Assembly (NCBI GenBank): GCA_902812385.1
Contig: CADDZD010000010.1
Span: 1 to 52,637, forward strand
DNA length: 52,637 nucleotides
Source: Clostridia bacterium
GTDB taxonomy: Bacteria; Bacillota; DSM-12270; Thermacetogeniales; Thermacetogeniaceae
Reading direction: 5' to 3'
The translations under genes were made by a program, and so were the position numbers. Below are positions 1 through 9,816 of the stretch, piece by piece (the stretch's first letter is position 1; each line of letters begins with the position of its first letter). The notes under the pieces are model-generated. The model saw only the letters and a program-made list of their open reading frames with translations. It searched no databases and had not been told where the DNA came from.

Positions 1-818
1 AGGAAGACACTCCCATTGAAATAGTCTCTCAGGTTGCCATGAACCGGAACAGGCTCAAGCTCTACGACTGGATCATTGTTACAAGAAATCAGATGTTCAA
101 AGGAGTTGTATCGGTTCAGACTTTACTGGATACCATGACCAAAATCCGGTTGGAGATGGCCAGGGGCGCCAACCCGCTGACCGGATTGCCGGGAAATATA
201 GCCATCGAGCAGGAACTGTCCAGGCGGGCCAGGGAAGATGAGGACTGCGCGGTGATCTACCTGGACCTGGACTATTTCAAGTCTTATAACGACAGGTACG
301 GCTTTGAAAACGGTGACCGGGTGATTTTGTTTACCGCTGCTCTCTTGAGCAGCGTCGTAAAAAAGTTCGGCGCCGGAAACGATTTCATCGGCCACATCGG
401 GGGCGATGACTTTACCATCATAACCGTTCCGGAAAAGGCCAGGATTTTGTGCGCAAAAATTGCCCGGTATTTTGACCGGTTGGTCCGCCGCTTTTACGAC
501 CCGGAGGACCGCGCGGCGGGGGGAATCCGCGGCTGCGACCGGAGCGGCAGGGAGACTTTTTTCCCTTTCATTTCTATATCCATGGCCATTGTTGAATGCA
601 CGGGCCGCGATTGCCTGTACGACTCGAAAAAAATTGCGGAAAAGGCGGCTCAGCTCAAACGCTACGCCAAATCCCTGCCGGGTAGCGTTTACGTAAAAGA
701 CCGCAGGTCCAGGGTTGATTATGAAAAACTGCCGCCCGCAGCCCTGCAAGGAAAGCAAGCAAGGGAGTGTAAGAGAATAGCAGCCGCAAGCCTACAGGAA
801 ACCATGAATTTGCCATAG
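1..818 (+). CDS. C-terminal part of a CBS-GGDEF (probably EAL-CBS-GGDEF) signalling protein; 5' end outside window
   Basis: The frame is open from base 3 through the left edge, so this is the 3' part of a longer gene; the ATG at 39 is internal. The residues before and after it resemble the end of a CBS-type segment (GVVSVQTLLDTM). A diguanylate-cyclase fold follows: NPLTGLPGN is the usual entry motif, DLDYFKSYND is the metal-binding strand, and IGGDDF is the signature loop (GG[DE][DE]F satisfied). Such GGDEF domains are commonly found C-terminal to EAL and CBS modules; here the EAL part, if present, lies outside the window. The tail after about residue 215 is basic and low in conservation. 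An active cyclase or a GTP-sensing regulatory domain are both possible. Confidence 0.8.
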   Translation, partial: EDTPIEIVSQVAMNRNRLKLYDWIIVTRNQMFKGVVSVQTLLDTMTKIRLEMARGANPLTGLPGNIAIEQELSRRAREDEDCAVIYLDLDYFKSYNDRYGFENGDRVILFTAALLSSVVKKFGAGNDFIGHIGGDDFTIITVPEKARILCAKIARYFDRLVRRFYDPEDRAAGGIRGCDRSGRETFFPFISISMAIVECTGRDCLYDSKKIAEKAAQLKRYAKSLPGSVYVKDRRSRVDYEKLPPAALQGKQARECKRIAAASLQETMNLP

Positions 819-961
819 CATATTGGCATTCAGGTGGTAGATCTCACTGAAAGGTACGGTCGTACTACCGTTCTTGCGCTGGAATCTCGGTTTCGCTCAC
901 ACTACGTCTCACTGGATCGCCCTCGGCATCAAATGGATCGTTGAATGGGGGTTGCTCTAAC

Positions 962-1180
962 ATGAGCGTCTCCGGCGGTACCCCTAACTTGGACCGCGTT
1001 CTTAGCGAATTCAGTGAAGAAGAATATGAGGGATTCAAGCAGTTCATGCGCTGGATACCCGATAACCATGACAGGCTTTGGGCCCAACCTAAACTGGCCC
1101 GCCAACGCTTGGTAGAGGTCTTTAAGTATCTCGTGCCCACCAGAGGCGAAGAAGACCTGGACGGATTTTCGAAGCTCTAA
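962..1180 (+). CDS. Small hypothetical protein (72 aa)
   Basis: A short acidic ORF. Initiation could be at the ATG at 962 or 21 bases upstream at 941; neither has a convincing Shine-Dalgarno site. The sequence is helical-looking and charged (SEFSEEEYEGFKQFMRW) with no motif I recognise. It sits alone between the GGDEF gene and minus-strand genes. It may be a fragment of a longer gene. Low confidence that it is expressed. Confidence 0.3.
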   Translation: MSVSGGTPNLDRVLSEFSEEEYEGFKQFMRWIPDNHDRLWAQPKLARQRLVEVFKYLVPTRGEEDLDGFSKL

Positions 1181-1312
1181 GCAAAGACGCACCTGGGATG
1201 CCTCTTTTAAAGCTGTTCAACAAAAAATCAAGGAAAAAGGGTTAATGTTCAAACCTGCGCTAGGATAGGATGGTCGGGTAGAAGCCCGAAGTACCAAGTC
1301 TGCGGCCATTTT

Positions 1313-1657
1313 CTATCTGCTTTTACCATGAAAAGGGATTTGCAACCTTTTGCAGGTATTCTTGCCTTTGGAAAGGATGTCGGGTTGCAGGAAACCCGTC
1401 AGGAACACGACAACCGCTGCGAGAAAGAAGGCGGCCACCAGGAGCAAAAGCAACAGGGCGCGGGAGAAGAACCAGTAGGTCGCTAATTGTGGGCTTGGCA
1501 GACTACGCGGAATGCGGGCCGCCCGCTGCCGGGCGCGGATGAAGGCGCTGACCGAGCGGTCGTAGGTGTGCTCGGCTTCCGGCGGCAAGAAGCAGCCACT
1601 GAGCTCGCAGCGGCCACGGTGGTAGGCCATGCACTCGCAGCACAATCTTTTTTGCAA
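1313..1657 (-). CDS. Small Cys-rich membrane protein, unknown
   Basis: A 114-residue frame starting at TTG, with an alternative ATG nine codons in. The N-terminus has closely spaced cysteines (CCEC then CELSGC), suggesting a small metal site. One very hydrophobic segment, roughly residues 63-90 (LLLLLLVAAFFLAAVVVFL), would cross the membrane once, and a basic tail follows. No family is recognised and no clear ribosome site is visible. It lies downstream of, and in the same direction as, the PIN-toxin gene, so it could be at the end of that transcript. Confidence 0.4.
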   Translation of the reverse strand: MQKRLCCECMAYHRGRCELSGCFLPPEAEHTYDRSVSAFIRARQRAARIPRSLPSPQLATYWFFSRALLLLLLVAAFFLAAVVVFLTGFLQPDILSKGKNTCKRLQIPFHGKSR

Positions 1658-1727
1658 TGCTTATAGGTGTCCGAGCGCTATGGCTCTGTTCCAGAAGCCT
1701 CCGGCTCTTCCACCCATACGGATTATT

Positions 1728-2225
1728 TCATACATCCATGGGATGTAACAGGGTCAATTTCTCCACCCTGGCAAATGCTGAATCGTTGCTGGCAAGATGC
1801 CAGCAGTTCTGCTCCTGGCAGGCAGCCAGAAGGATAGAATCGTTGGTCATCAACCCGTATTTTTGTTGCCAGATCACCGCCTGGAAGCATAAATCCTGGG
1901 TAAGGGGTACAATGTTAATGTTCATTTCCGGAATTTTTTGTACTTGTTCAGCATAGGTTGTCAGTTCAGTAACTATTTCCGGCTTGCTTTTTAACTCCTT
2001 TGCAATATTTCCCGGTGCAACCAGCCCTTTAGCAACTGCTTCCAGCATCATTAAGCGGTGCATGACCTCCAACAGGATTGTGGTAGTAGTAAAGCCTAGT
2101 ATTTCTTCCCGCTCGCACCGCTCTAATAAGAAGCTGGATTCTTCCGAGATCCCGCTAAAGTGGTAAATAAAGATGTTGGCATCAATAAAAACCTTGCTGC
2201 CTGCTTTTAATTCCTCAAACCTCAA
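1728..2225 (-). CDS. PIN-domain toxin of a VapBC-type module
   Basis: A 165-residue PIN-fold protein, predicted Mg-dependent endoribonuclease. Acidic residues typical of the active site are visible: Asp in VFIDANIFIYHF near residue 15, a Glu in the LLEVMHRL helix, Asp in LMTNDSILLAA, and Asp in ASNDSAF. The start overlaps the end of the upstream antitoxin gene by 11 bases, the usual translational coupling of such pairs. PIN toxins cut tRNA, rRNA or mRNA; the target here cannot be read from sequence. The length is slightly above the common 130-145 residues but within the family. Confidence 0.8.
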   Translation of the reverse strand: MRFEELKAGSKVFIDANIFIYHFSGISEESSFLLERCEREEILGFTTTTILLEVMHRLMMLEAVAKGLVAPGNIAKELKSKPEIVTELTTYAEQVQKIPEMNINIVPLTQDLCFQAVIWQQKYGLMTNDSILLAACQEQNCWHLASNDSAFARVEKLTLLHPMDV

Positions 2226-2460
2226 AAAAGGCCTCCTCCTCCAGCACCTTTTTTACCAGATCAGCACTGGCGGGGATACAGCCCTTAGTGCTTTTGACAA
2301 CAGGTGATAAGCAGCCCTTAGTTTTGATCCTGTTCTCGGACAGGTATTGTTCCAGAGCTTCTTCAATTATTTCATTGAGATGTTTTTGCTCCTGGCTCGC
2401 TAAAAGTTTGGCCCTGTAAAGCAGCCGGGGGTTAATGGCAGTACCCAGTTTTTGACGCAT
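2215..2460 (-). CDS. VapB-like antitoxin
   Basis: An 81-residue protein upstream of and overlapping the PIN toxin. The N-terminal half (LGTAINPRLLYRAKLLASQE followed by an amphipathic helix with LNEIIEEALEQYL) has the strand-helix-helix look of a ribbon-helix-helix DNA-binding domain. The C-terminal acidic segment ending KVLEEEAFFEV would wrap the toxin. A GGGGTGAT ribosome site lies just before the ATG. Expected to bind its own promoter with the toxin and to be proteolytically unstable, as known for the family. Confidence 0.7.
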   Translation of the reverse strand: MRQKLGTAINPRLLYRAKLLASQEQKHLNEIIEEALEQYLSENRIKTKGCLSPVVKSTKGCIPASADLVKKVLEEEAFFEV

Positions 2461-2477
2461 CCGATCACCCCACTTAA

Positions 2478-2507
2478 ATTATAAATTCATCTGCCAAATG
2501 ACGCCAA
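2478..2507 (-). promoter_or_regulatory. Candidate promoter of the vapBC-type operon
   Basis: On the minus strand TTGGCG (2507-2502) and a perfect TATAAT (2483-2478) are separated by 18 bases and lie just upstream of the antitoxin ATG. Because the antitoxin normally autoregulates, an operator would be expected to overlap this site, but no clear palindrome is seen. Confidence 0.5.
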
Positions 2508-2866
2508 GATTATATCTAGATGATCTCAGGTTCCGCCTTGTTCCTTTCCCGTTGTTGCCGGAGTCTTTCCGGTTCCCGGTTGCGGTTTCAGTCTCCACCT
2601 TTCGGCGGTATCCGGCGATGTCCGCCACAACCCTCCCCTTTCCGTCCAGCAAAACAAGGTGTCTGCAGCCGGGCATCTTCCTTGTGGAGGCGCACCAGGA
2701 ACCCTCCACCTCCTGATTTTACAAAAAACCCGGCAGAATGCCCCCAAGCCGGGGGATGCCACATTGCTTTCGGTTTTGATTTTTGGTAGTTTAATTAAAA
2801 GAACTGTTGGCAATACTCTTCCCTGCCAGCAGCTCAAATCTTGTTAGATTAGTGGAGGAAAGGGCA
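2508..2866. other. Intergenic region, no supported gene
   Basis: Between the toxin-antitoxin promoter and the GntR gene. A 76-codon minus-strand frame (2709-2479) contains a protein-like stretch (HLVLLDGKGRVVADIAGY) but has no recognisable family, and its 3' part overlaps the promoter. It may be a remnant. An inverted repeat CCCGGC...GCCGGG near 2730-2755 could form a hairpin, but no T-run follows. Confidence 0.4.
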
Positions 2867-3592
2867 ATGGACCAAAATTTGCAACAACTCAACCCAGAAG
2901 ACTCCGAGATCAAGCAACCGCAGGTATACCAGATCCTGCGACAGGCAATTCTCAGCGAGCAGCTGAAGCCGGGCGAGAGGTTGGTGGAGCGCAAACTGGC
3001 CATGCAGCTTGGAGTCAGCCGCACGCCTGTCAGGGAGGCCATCCGCAAACTGGAATCCGAGGGATTGCTCAAGCACATTCCACGGAAGGGGGTTGTGGTG
3101 GCACGGCTGTCCCCCCAGGAGGCCTGGGAGATCTACCACATCAGGGCGGTGCTGGAGGGGCTGGCGGCGCGACTGGCCGCAGAATGGATAACCGCAAAGG
3201 AGCTGGAACATCTTGAAAAACTGATCGCGGAAATGGAGAAGGCGGTGGAAACCAAGGATTTGAACTACCTGAACGAATTGAACAGCCAGTTCAATGAGGC
3301 CGTATACGGGGCGGCCAAGAGCCCCCGCCTGAAGCAGATGATTTCCAACCTTTACGACTATATTGTGAGCTTCGCCAGGGTCGGATACAGCCTGCCCGGC
3401 CGCATCCAGGAGGTGCTGGCGGAGCACAGGGCTCTGTTTGAGGCCATTAAAAAGGGCGATGTGGAAGAGGCCGAGCGGGTGGCCCGCAAGCACGTGGAGA
3501 GGTCCTGTGAAAGCTATTTTGTGCGCAGGGCCCTGGCGGAGCAGGAGGATGCCGAAAGGCTCAAAAAATCCCGGAATTATCCCCATCTATAG
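2867..3592 (+). CDS. GntR-family transcriptional regulator, FadR/FCD subgroup
   Basis: A 241-residue protein. The ATG at 2867 is chosen because GGAGG lies nine bases upstream; a TTG 60 bases earlier has no such site. The N-terminal winged helix (about residues 15-80) contains the GntR signature: GERLVERKLAMQLGVSRTPV and VREAIRKLESEGLL. The C-terminal FCD all-helical domain (about 85-225) carries the metal/ligand histidine pattern, ending in AEHRALFEAI and ARKHVERS. FCD regulators usually sense small organic acids. The position upstream of oxalate oxidoreductase and an organic-acid permease makes it a candidate regulator of those genes; that link is inference. Confidence 0.9.
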   Translation: MDQNLQQLNPEDSEIKQPQVYQILRQAILSEQLKPGERLVERKLAMQLGVSRTPVREAIRKLESEGLLKHIPRKGVVVARLSPQEAWEIYHIRAVLEGLAARLAAEWITAKELEHLEKLIAEMEKAVETKDLNYLNELNSQFNEAVYGAAKSPRLKQMISNLYDYIVSFARVGYSLPGRIQEVLAEHRALFEAIKKGDVEEAERVARKHVERSCESYFVRRALAEQEDAERLKKSRNYPHL

Positions 3593-4057
3593 TTGCAGGT
3601 ATGTATAACCATCCCGGACTGCAAACAGCTTTCATTTCAATGGGAGGTTAGAAAGATTTTTCTGAGCGCGAGGATGAATCAATGTGAACTTTAACGGTAT
3701 ACCATAAATCTTATATATACTTTTTGCATACAATACGATCTTGCCGCATCTTACCGCCGGGCTTTTTTGACATCTATTATTGACATGCCTGTATCATAAA
3801 TATACGGCACTGCCGCTAGTCGGAGAAAATGCCTTAACGGCAAGGCTTAACAGGATCTTAAAAAAGAAAAAAATTTTTTAAAAAATTTTTAATGGACAGC
3901 AGGAATTTTGAAATGGACGTAGTAATGTATCATCAGGCGGTATACCAAAATAGATAATAGAATTCAAACATGTATTCCAAGCACATGCATTTAACCGGTA
4001 GACAATGTTCGGGCGGTAAGCGGGTGTAAACAAAATCTTCCGGGGAGGTTGCATCGG
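3593..4057 (+). promoter_or_regulatory. AT-rich intergenic region with candidate promoters
   Basis: No gene is seen in these 465 bases. Two TTGACA hexamers occur at 3767-3772 and 3780-3785. TATCAT (3792-3797) lies 19 bases after the first and TATACG (3801-3806) lies 15 bases after the second, so neither spacing is ideal. A run-rich palindromic stretch of A and T follows around 3865-3892. This region probably drives the AAA+ ATPase gene and perhaps the downstream operon. Confidence 0.4.
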
Positions 4058-6247
4058 GTGGAGAAGACCCAGGATAGCATGAGATTGAAGGTTATGGAAG
4101 GCGCGGTGGAGGACGCCCGAAAAGGAATCGTGCGGGTCCTGGCAGACGTTATGGAAAAGCTGGGCCTCAACATGAATGACGTTGTGCTCATCGAGGGGAA
4201 GCGCACGACGGTCGCCAAGGTCCTTCCGGCCTTTCGTGAAAGCTGTCCGGACGGGGCGATCCAGATGGACGGGATCACCCGCCAGAACGCCCGGGTGGGT
4301 ATCGGAGAGGAGGTAACCCTGATGCCCACCACCTGGGAGAGGGCGAGGAGCGTTGTCCTGGCTCCCACCGTGGCCGGATGGATGCCGTCCGGTGATTACG
4401 AGGTGGCCCACCTGAAGCAGAGGCTGCTCGGCCTGCCGGTAAGGGTAGAGGATGTGGTATCCCTCACCCTCTTCAGCGGGCATGAGGAGTCCTTTGTGGT
4501 GGAGGGTGTTCTCCCCCGGGGGAATGTGATCATCGGCAAGGATACCGCCATTCACTTCAAGGGGAATGAAGGCGGAGAGGACCGGGCTCACCGGGTCAGG
4601 TACGAAGACATCGGCGGCCTTGCCAAGGAAGTCCAGAGAATCCGCGAGATCGTGGAACTCCCCTTGAAATACCCTCAGCTGTTCCGCATCCTCGGCGTGG
4701 AGGCTCCGAAAGGCATCCTCCTGTACGGCCCTCCCGGCACCGGAAAGACCCTGATCGCCCGGGCGGTGGCCAGCGAAACCGAAAGCCACTTCATTCACGT
4801 CAACGGCCCTGAAATCATGCACAAGTATTACGGGGAGAGCGAGGCCCGCCTGCGCCAGGTGTTCGACGAGGCCCGCAAAAAGGCCCCGAGCATCATTTTC
4901 CTGGATGAGGTGGATGCCATTGCTCCCCGGCGCACCGACGTCCACGGCGATGTCGAGAAGCGGGTGGTGGCCCAGCTGCTCGCCCTGATGGACGGCCTGG
5001 AGTCGAGGGGGAACGTGATCGTACTGGCTGCCACCAACGTGCCCGACCTGGTGGATCCCGCTCTGCGGAGGCCGGGACGGTTTGACCGGGAGATCTGCAT
5101 CAATGTTCCCGACCAGCGCGGACGCCTGGAGATTCTGAGGATACATACCAGGGGCATGAACCTGGCGGATGACGTTTCCCTGGAACACCTGGCGGCGGTC
5201 ACCCACGGATTCGTCGGTGCCGATCTGGAGGCCCTCTGCAGAGAGGCGGGGATGTACGCCCTGAGAAGGGCGCTGGCAGACTTCCGCTTCGGGCGTGACG
5301 ACTTTACCGAGCTCGACCTGAAGGTAATCCTCAAGGATTTCAACGATGCCTTGACCGAGGTGGAGCCATCGGCCACCAGAGAGTTCGCCATGGAGATACC
5401 CTCGGTCGGCTGGCAGGACGTCGGAGGTCTGGAGCAGATCAAGCAGCAGTTGCAGGCACTCGTCGAGTGGCCGCTGGTATACCCTGAGCTTTACAAACAC
5501 TTTGCTTTGAAGGCCCCCAAGGGCATCCTGCTCTCCGGCAAGCCGGGGACGGGCAAGACTCTTGTGGCCAAGGCTCTGGCCAAGGAGAGCAGGGTGAACT
5601 TTATCTCGGTAAACAGCCCCCTTCTTTTTTCTCACTGGATGGGGGAAGCCGAAAAGGCTCTCCACGAGGTTTTCAAAAAGGCCCGCCAGGCTTCCCCTTG
5701 CATCCTCTTCTTCGACGAGATCGACGCCCTGGCGCCAAAGCGCAGCGGCGAGCATGCCGCTACCAGCAGGCTGGTCAGCCAGTTCCTGATGGAGCTTGAC
5801 GGCCTGGAAGAGCTGAAAGAAGTGGTGGTGCTGGCGGCGACAAACCGCATCGACATGCTCGACCCGGCGCTGCTGAGACCGGGAAGGTTTGACCGGGTCC
5901 TGGAGTTCCCGTTGCCCAACTTCCAGGACAGGATCAGCATCCTGAAGGTGCACCTGGCAAAGCGGCCGCTGGCCGGGGATGTGAACCTGGCGGCGGTGGC
6001 CAAGGCGGCTGAAGGCCTGGTCGGCTCCGAGCTCGAAGCCATTGCCGAGCGGGCGGCGTTCCTCGCCCTGACAGAGGTGGTCCAATCCGGTTCCCTTGAC
6101 AGGCCGGAAGTATGGCAGATCGAACAGCGGCACCTGATGCAGCCTCTGCAGGAACTCCTGGAGGAAAAGAAAAGGCAGCTGCCCCGCAACCTGAAGGATA
6201 TAAGGGACATCAAGGAAACAGCCGCTGCAACGGCGGTCGATATATAA
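4058..6247 (+). CDS. CDC48/p97 (VCP)-like AAA+ ATPase with two ATPase domains
   Basis: A 729-residue homologue of archaeal VAT and eukaryotic p97, hexameric unfoldases that pull proteins through a central pore. GTG at 4058 is preferred over TTG at 4049 because GGGGAGG lies nine bases before it. Order: a CDC48-type N-domain (about 1-180, with GITRQNARVGIGEEV), D1 AAA domain (Walker A GPPGTGKT at about 224-231, Walker B IIFLDE around 283), D2 AAA domain (Walker A GKPGTGKT at about 494, Walker B ILFFDE around 553). Both domains have RPGRFDR arginine-finger motifs. D1 has an aromatic pore loop (KYYGESE), as in the archaeal enzymes, and D2 has HWMGEAE. All catalytic residues are present. The family is mainly archaeal and eukaryotic, so a transferred origin is likely. 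Its substrate is unknown; the adjacent oxalate operon is not known to need it. Confidence 0.92.
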   Translation: MEKTQDSMRLKVMEGAVEDARKGIVRVLADVMEKLGLNMNDVVLIEGKRTTVAKVLPAFRESCPDGAIQMDGITRQNARVGIGEEVTLMPTTWERARSVVLAPTVAGWMPSGDYEVAHLKQRLLGLPVRVEDVVSLTLFSGHEESFVVEGVLPRGNVIIGKDTAIHFKGNEGGEDRAHRVRYEDIGGLAKEVQRIREIVELPLKYPQLFRILGVEAPKGILLYGPPGTGKTLIARAVASETESHFIHVNGPEIMHKYYGESEARLRQVFDEARKKAPSIIFLDEVDAIAPRRTDVHGDVEKRVVAQLLALMDGLESRGNVIVLAATNVPDLVDPALRRPGRFDREICINVPDQRGRLEILRIHTRGMNLADDVSLEHLAAVTHGFVGADLEALCREAGMYALRRALADFRFGRDDFTELDLKVILKDFNDALTEVEPSATREFAMEIPSVGWQDVGGLEQIKQQLQALVEWPLVYPELYKHFALKAPKGILLSGKPGTGKTLVAKALAKESRVNFISVNSPLLFSHWMGEAEKALHEVFKKARQASPCILFFDEIDALAPKRSGEHAATSRLVSQFLMELDGLEELKEVVVLAATNRIDMLDPALLRPGRFDRVLEFPLPNFQDRISILKVHLAKRPLAGDVNLAAVAKAAEGLVGSELEAIAERAAFLALTEVVQSGSLDRPEVWQIEQRHLMQPLQELLEEKKRQLPRNLKDIRDIKETAAATAVDI

Positions 6248-6380
6248 AAATAACCTTTTCGGGGGGTGATCCATGGAAAACGAGGTGCAGATCGCTTAAC
6301 CGGTTTTATTCCTCGCCAAAAGGCGAAGGGACGGTTTTTCCAACAAACACCTTTATCCGGATGAAAGGAGGAAAGCTGTA
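6248..6380 (+). other. Leader of the oxalate oxidoreductase operon
   Basis: The 133 bases between the ATPase and the first oxidoreductase gene contain a very short frame, ATG at 6273 to TAA at 6299 (eight codons, MENEVQIA), with GGGGGGTGAT just upstream as a good ribosome site. A small hairpin follows (CGCC-AAAA-GGCG near 6317-6328) and then a T-rich stretch. This arrangement could be an attenuator or translational leader, or a vestigial start. No promoter hexamers are evident. Confidence 0.3.
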
Positions 6381-7328
6381 ATGAGTGAAAATCTGTTTGC
6401 CGAACCGAACCTGAAGCAGATCACGGTTTGGGCGCGTGGAGTGCTTCAAAACAAAGACGCCCGTGACGTTGTGGTGGCTCTGACAGAGGCTGCAGCACAA
6501 GAGGACAAGTACGTCCAGGCGTGGGAGAACTATGTCGATTTGCCGGACAGGGTTTATGTTCCGGTGCGTGCCTACGCCAAGATCAGCCCCGATCCCATTG
6601 ACAGCCGGTATGTGTATGAGAACGATGCCCCGGATGTCGTCGTTCTGATGGAGGAAACCCTGGTTAAAAACGATAAGATTCTGAAGGGGCTCAAGGAAGG
6701 TGGAATCCTCGTCGTCAACACCAGGCGAAGCCCTGAGGAAATTCTCAACTTCCTGGTGACCAATGGCAACCTGGGTACGGTGGTCACGGTGGATGCCAAC
6801 AGTATGTCCACGGCGGTCGTCACCCTTGACGGAGCCGAGGGTGCGACAGACGCCACAGGAATCGGAGCCGGTATCTCTGCACCGGTTGCAGGCGCCGTGG
6901 TTAAGGCCTCCGGTATTGTCAAACTGGAAAACCTCGAAAAGGTTGTGAAGAACCCGGCTGCCATGAGGCGGGGTTATAACGAGTGCCAGGTTATGAAGCT
7001 CGACAAGATCGAGCCGGCAGAGCCCGTAAAAGAGGAGACCGCCTGGGATCTCCTGAAGAGGATGCCCTTTGCAGGAACGGTGGATTCCCCGGTTTCTGAA
7101 AACCCCGGCATGGTCACCGGAAACTGGAGGACCCGTCGCCCGGTCATTGACAAGGAGCAGTGCACCGAGTGCAGCACCTGCTGGATCTTCTGCCCGGATG
7201 CCTGCATCACCAGGACCGACAACGGTATGGAGTTCAACCTCAAGTACTGCAAAGGTTGCGCCCTGTGCGAAGCCACATGCCCGAGTGGCGCCATTACAAT
7301 GGTTCCTGAACTTGACTTTAAAGAATAG
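6381..7328 (+). CDS. Oxalate oxidoreductase, fused gamma-delta subunit (ferredoxin domain)
   Basis: A 315-residue subunit of the thiamine-diphosphate 2-oxoacid:ferredoxin oxidoreductase superfamily. The N-terminal gamma part (about 10-190) matches the catalytic-gamma fold (PDVVVLMEETL, GGILVVNTRR, TDATGIGAGISAPVAGAV). A linker follows. The C-terminal delta part (about 255-310) has two CxxCxxCxxxC sets (CTECSTCWIFCPD and CKGCALCEATCP) for two [4Fe-4S] clusters that pass electrons to ferredoxin. The gamma-delta fusion with separate alpha and beta genes is the subunit layout of the oxalate oxidoreductase of Moorella thermoacetica. AAAGGAGG lies before the ATG. First gene of a three-gene operon. 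Confidence 0.88.
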   Translation: MSENLFAEPNLKQITVWARGVLQNKDARDVVVALTEAAAQEDKYVQAWENYVDLPDRVYVPVRAYAKISPDPIDSRYVYENDAPDVVVLMEETLVKNDKILKGLKEGGILVVNTRRSPEEILNFLVTNGNLGTVVTVDANSMSTAVVTLDGAEGATDATGIGAGISAPVAGAVVKASGIVKLENLEKVVKNPAAMRRGYNECQVMKLDKIEPAEPVKEETAWDLLKRMPFAGTVDSPVSENPGMVTGNWRTRRPVIDKEQCTECSTCWIFCPDACITRTDNGMEFNLKYCKGCALCEATCPSGAITMVPELDFKE

Positions 7329-7351
7329 TAAACTTTTGGGAGGTGAAAATA

Positions 7352-8539
7352 ATGGGCAAAGTAAGGCGAATTTCTGGTTGTGTGGCAGCAGCAGAAGCGG
7401 TCAGACTTGCTGATGTTGACGTGATATCTTCCTACCCGATCCGTCCTTACACAGGTATTATGTCTGAGCTGGCGCGCATGATCGCCGATGGAAGGCTGAA
7501 TGCCGAGCTGGTTTACGCAGAGGGCGAGCATGCGCAGCTGAGTATCGTCTACGGGGCTTCCGCGGCCGGCGCAAGAACCTTCACGGGAAGTTCCGGTGTG
7601 GGTGTCACCTTCGCATTTGAGGTTTACTCCCCCATCTCCGGTGAGCGTTTGCCGGTGCAGATGGCCATCGGTGACCGCACCCTCGACCCACCGGGTGACT
7701 TCGGTTCCGAGCACACCGACGCCGAGTGCTGCCGTGACCAGGGCTGGATTCAGGGCTGGGCGGCCACGCCGCAGGAAGTGCTCGACATGCACCTGATTTA
7801 CTACCGGGTGGGAGAGGACCCCAAGGTCATGCTTCCCCAGTATGTGTGCCAGGACGGTTACTTTGTAACCCACATCCTTGGAGACGTTGAGGTTCCGGAC
7901 GAAGCACAGGTGAAGGAATTCCTCCCGCCCTATAAGAATCACCATGTCCTGGATCCCAAGAAACCGCAGATCATCGGACCGCAGATCGAGCCGTGCATGG
8001 GTCCGCCGCAGCAGTACCAGCGCAAGCAGGCCTTTGACAACATCAACGAAGTTCTGATCAAGGCACACGACGAATTTGCAAGGATCTTTGGACGCAGGTA
8101 TGACCCCTTCCTGGAAGAGTTCATGACCGATGACGCCGAAGTGGTGATCTTTGGGCAGGGTGCCCATATGAACACGGCCAAGGCGGTGGCGGCAAGGCTG
8201 CGCAACCTGGGAGATAAGGTCGGCGTAGTACGGCTCCGGACATTCCGCCCATTCCCGACCGATGAAATTCTCAAGAGAATGTCCAGGTTCAAGGCGGTCG
8301 GCGTTGTCGACAACTCCGCCCAGTTCGGCATCTCCGGCGGCGCAGGTGTGCTCTTCAGCGAAGTGCGCACCGCTCTCTACGATGTGGGCGACAAGGTAAG
8401 GACCGTGGGGTTCGTCGGCGGTCTCGGTGGTGAAATGATCACCCATGACGAGTTCCTGAAGATGTTCAGGAAGCTCCAGGAGGTCGCCAAGACCGGGAAA
8501 GTCGAGAAGAGGGCCTACTGGCTGCCCTTTGAGCTGTAA
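7352..8539 (+). CDS. Oxalate oxidoreductase, alpha subunit
   Basis: A 395-residue alpha chain. ATG at 7352 is chosen for the GGGAGG eight bases upstream. The family's substrate-loop motif, normally YPITPS in pyruvate enzymes, is YPIRPYTG here, giving Arg31. Further on are Arg109, Asp112 and Phe117 (in the stretch GDRTLDPPGDFG). As I recall the published oxalate oxidoreductase structure, these are the residues that create the positively charged oxalate pocket and the switch loop. The enzyme splits oxalate with CoA-independent chemistry to two CO2, yielding two low-potential electrons. The C-terminal half (DAEVVIFGQGAHMNTAKAVA) is the transketolase-like domain. Substrate assignment therefore rests on visible residues, not only on homology. 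Confidence 0.88.
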   Translation: MGKVRRISGCVAAAEAVRLADVDVISSYPIRPYTGIMSELARMIADGRLNAELVYAEGEHAQLSIVYGASAAGARTFTGSSGVGVTFAFEVYSPISGERLPVQMAIGDRTLDPPGDFGSEHTDAECCRDQGWIQGWAATPQEVLDMHLIYYRVGEDPKVMLPQYVCQDGYFVTHILGDVEVPDEAQVKEFLPPYKNHHVLDPKKPQIIGPQIEPCMGPPQQYQRKQAFDNINEVLIKAHDEFARIFGRRYDPFLEEFMTDDAEVVIFGQGAHMNTAKAVAARLRNLGDKVGVVRLRTFRPFPTDEILKRMSRFKAVGVVDNSAQFGISGGAGVLFSEVRTALYDVGDKVRTVGFVGGLGGEMITHDEFLKMFRKLQEVAKTGKVEKRAYWLPFEL

Positions 8540-8547
8540 TCAGGTGA

Positions 8548-9513
<966 letters not shown>

Positions 9514-9523
9514 TAACGCTAGC

Positions 9524-9555
9524 CCCCGGGCGCTTCTGCGCCCGGGGTATTATAT
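9524..9555 (+). terminator. Rho-independent terminator of the oxidoreductase operon
   Basis: A ten-base-pair perfect stem (CCCCGGGCGC, loop TTCT, GCGCCCGGGG) is followed by TATTATAT. It begins eleven bases after the beta-subunit stop codon, so the permease gene downstream is probably transcribed separately. Confidence 0.85.
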
Positions 9556-9816
9556 CATGTTCCGGGGTTAACAGGCAAGCCTGTAAAAATTTAATAGAAG
9601 GTGATTGCGTTATATCCGGCCAACCCTTATTCCCTGGACAAGGGGGTGGGAGGCACAACTTCAGGTAAGCATTGCCGTCTTTAATCCTCTTGTTGTCTAA
9701 CCGCTGCAGCCATTTTATCAGGAATCGTTTTTCATACCTCTACAGATTACTCTAAGAATCCCCATCAGTTATCGATTTATCCTTGACAAAGGAGTATAAA
9801 ATGGGGGAGGAGTAAG

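Noticed and set aside
3878-6274. A 798-codon minus-strand open frame across the AAA+ ATPase gene
   Set aside because: Antisense shadow of an unambiguous CDC48-like gene; no recognisable domains.
9782-9805. TTGACA and TATAAA before the permease gene as a promoter
   Set aside because: They are only six bases apart, far from the 16-18 required; the region was left without a promoter call.
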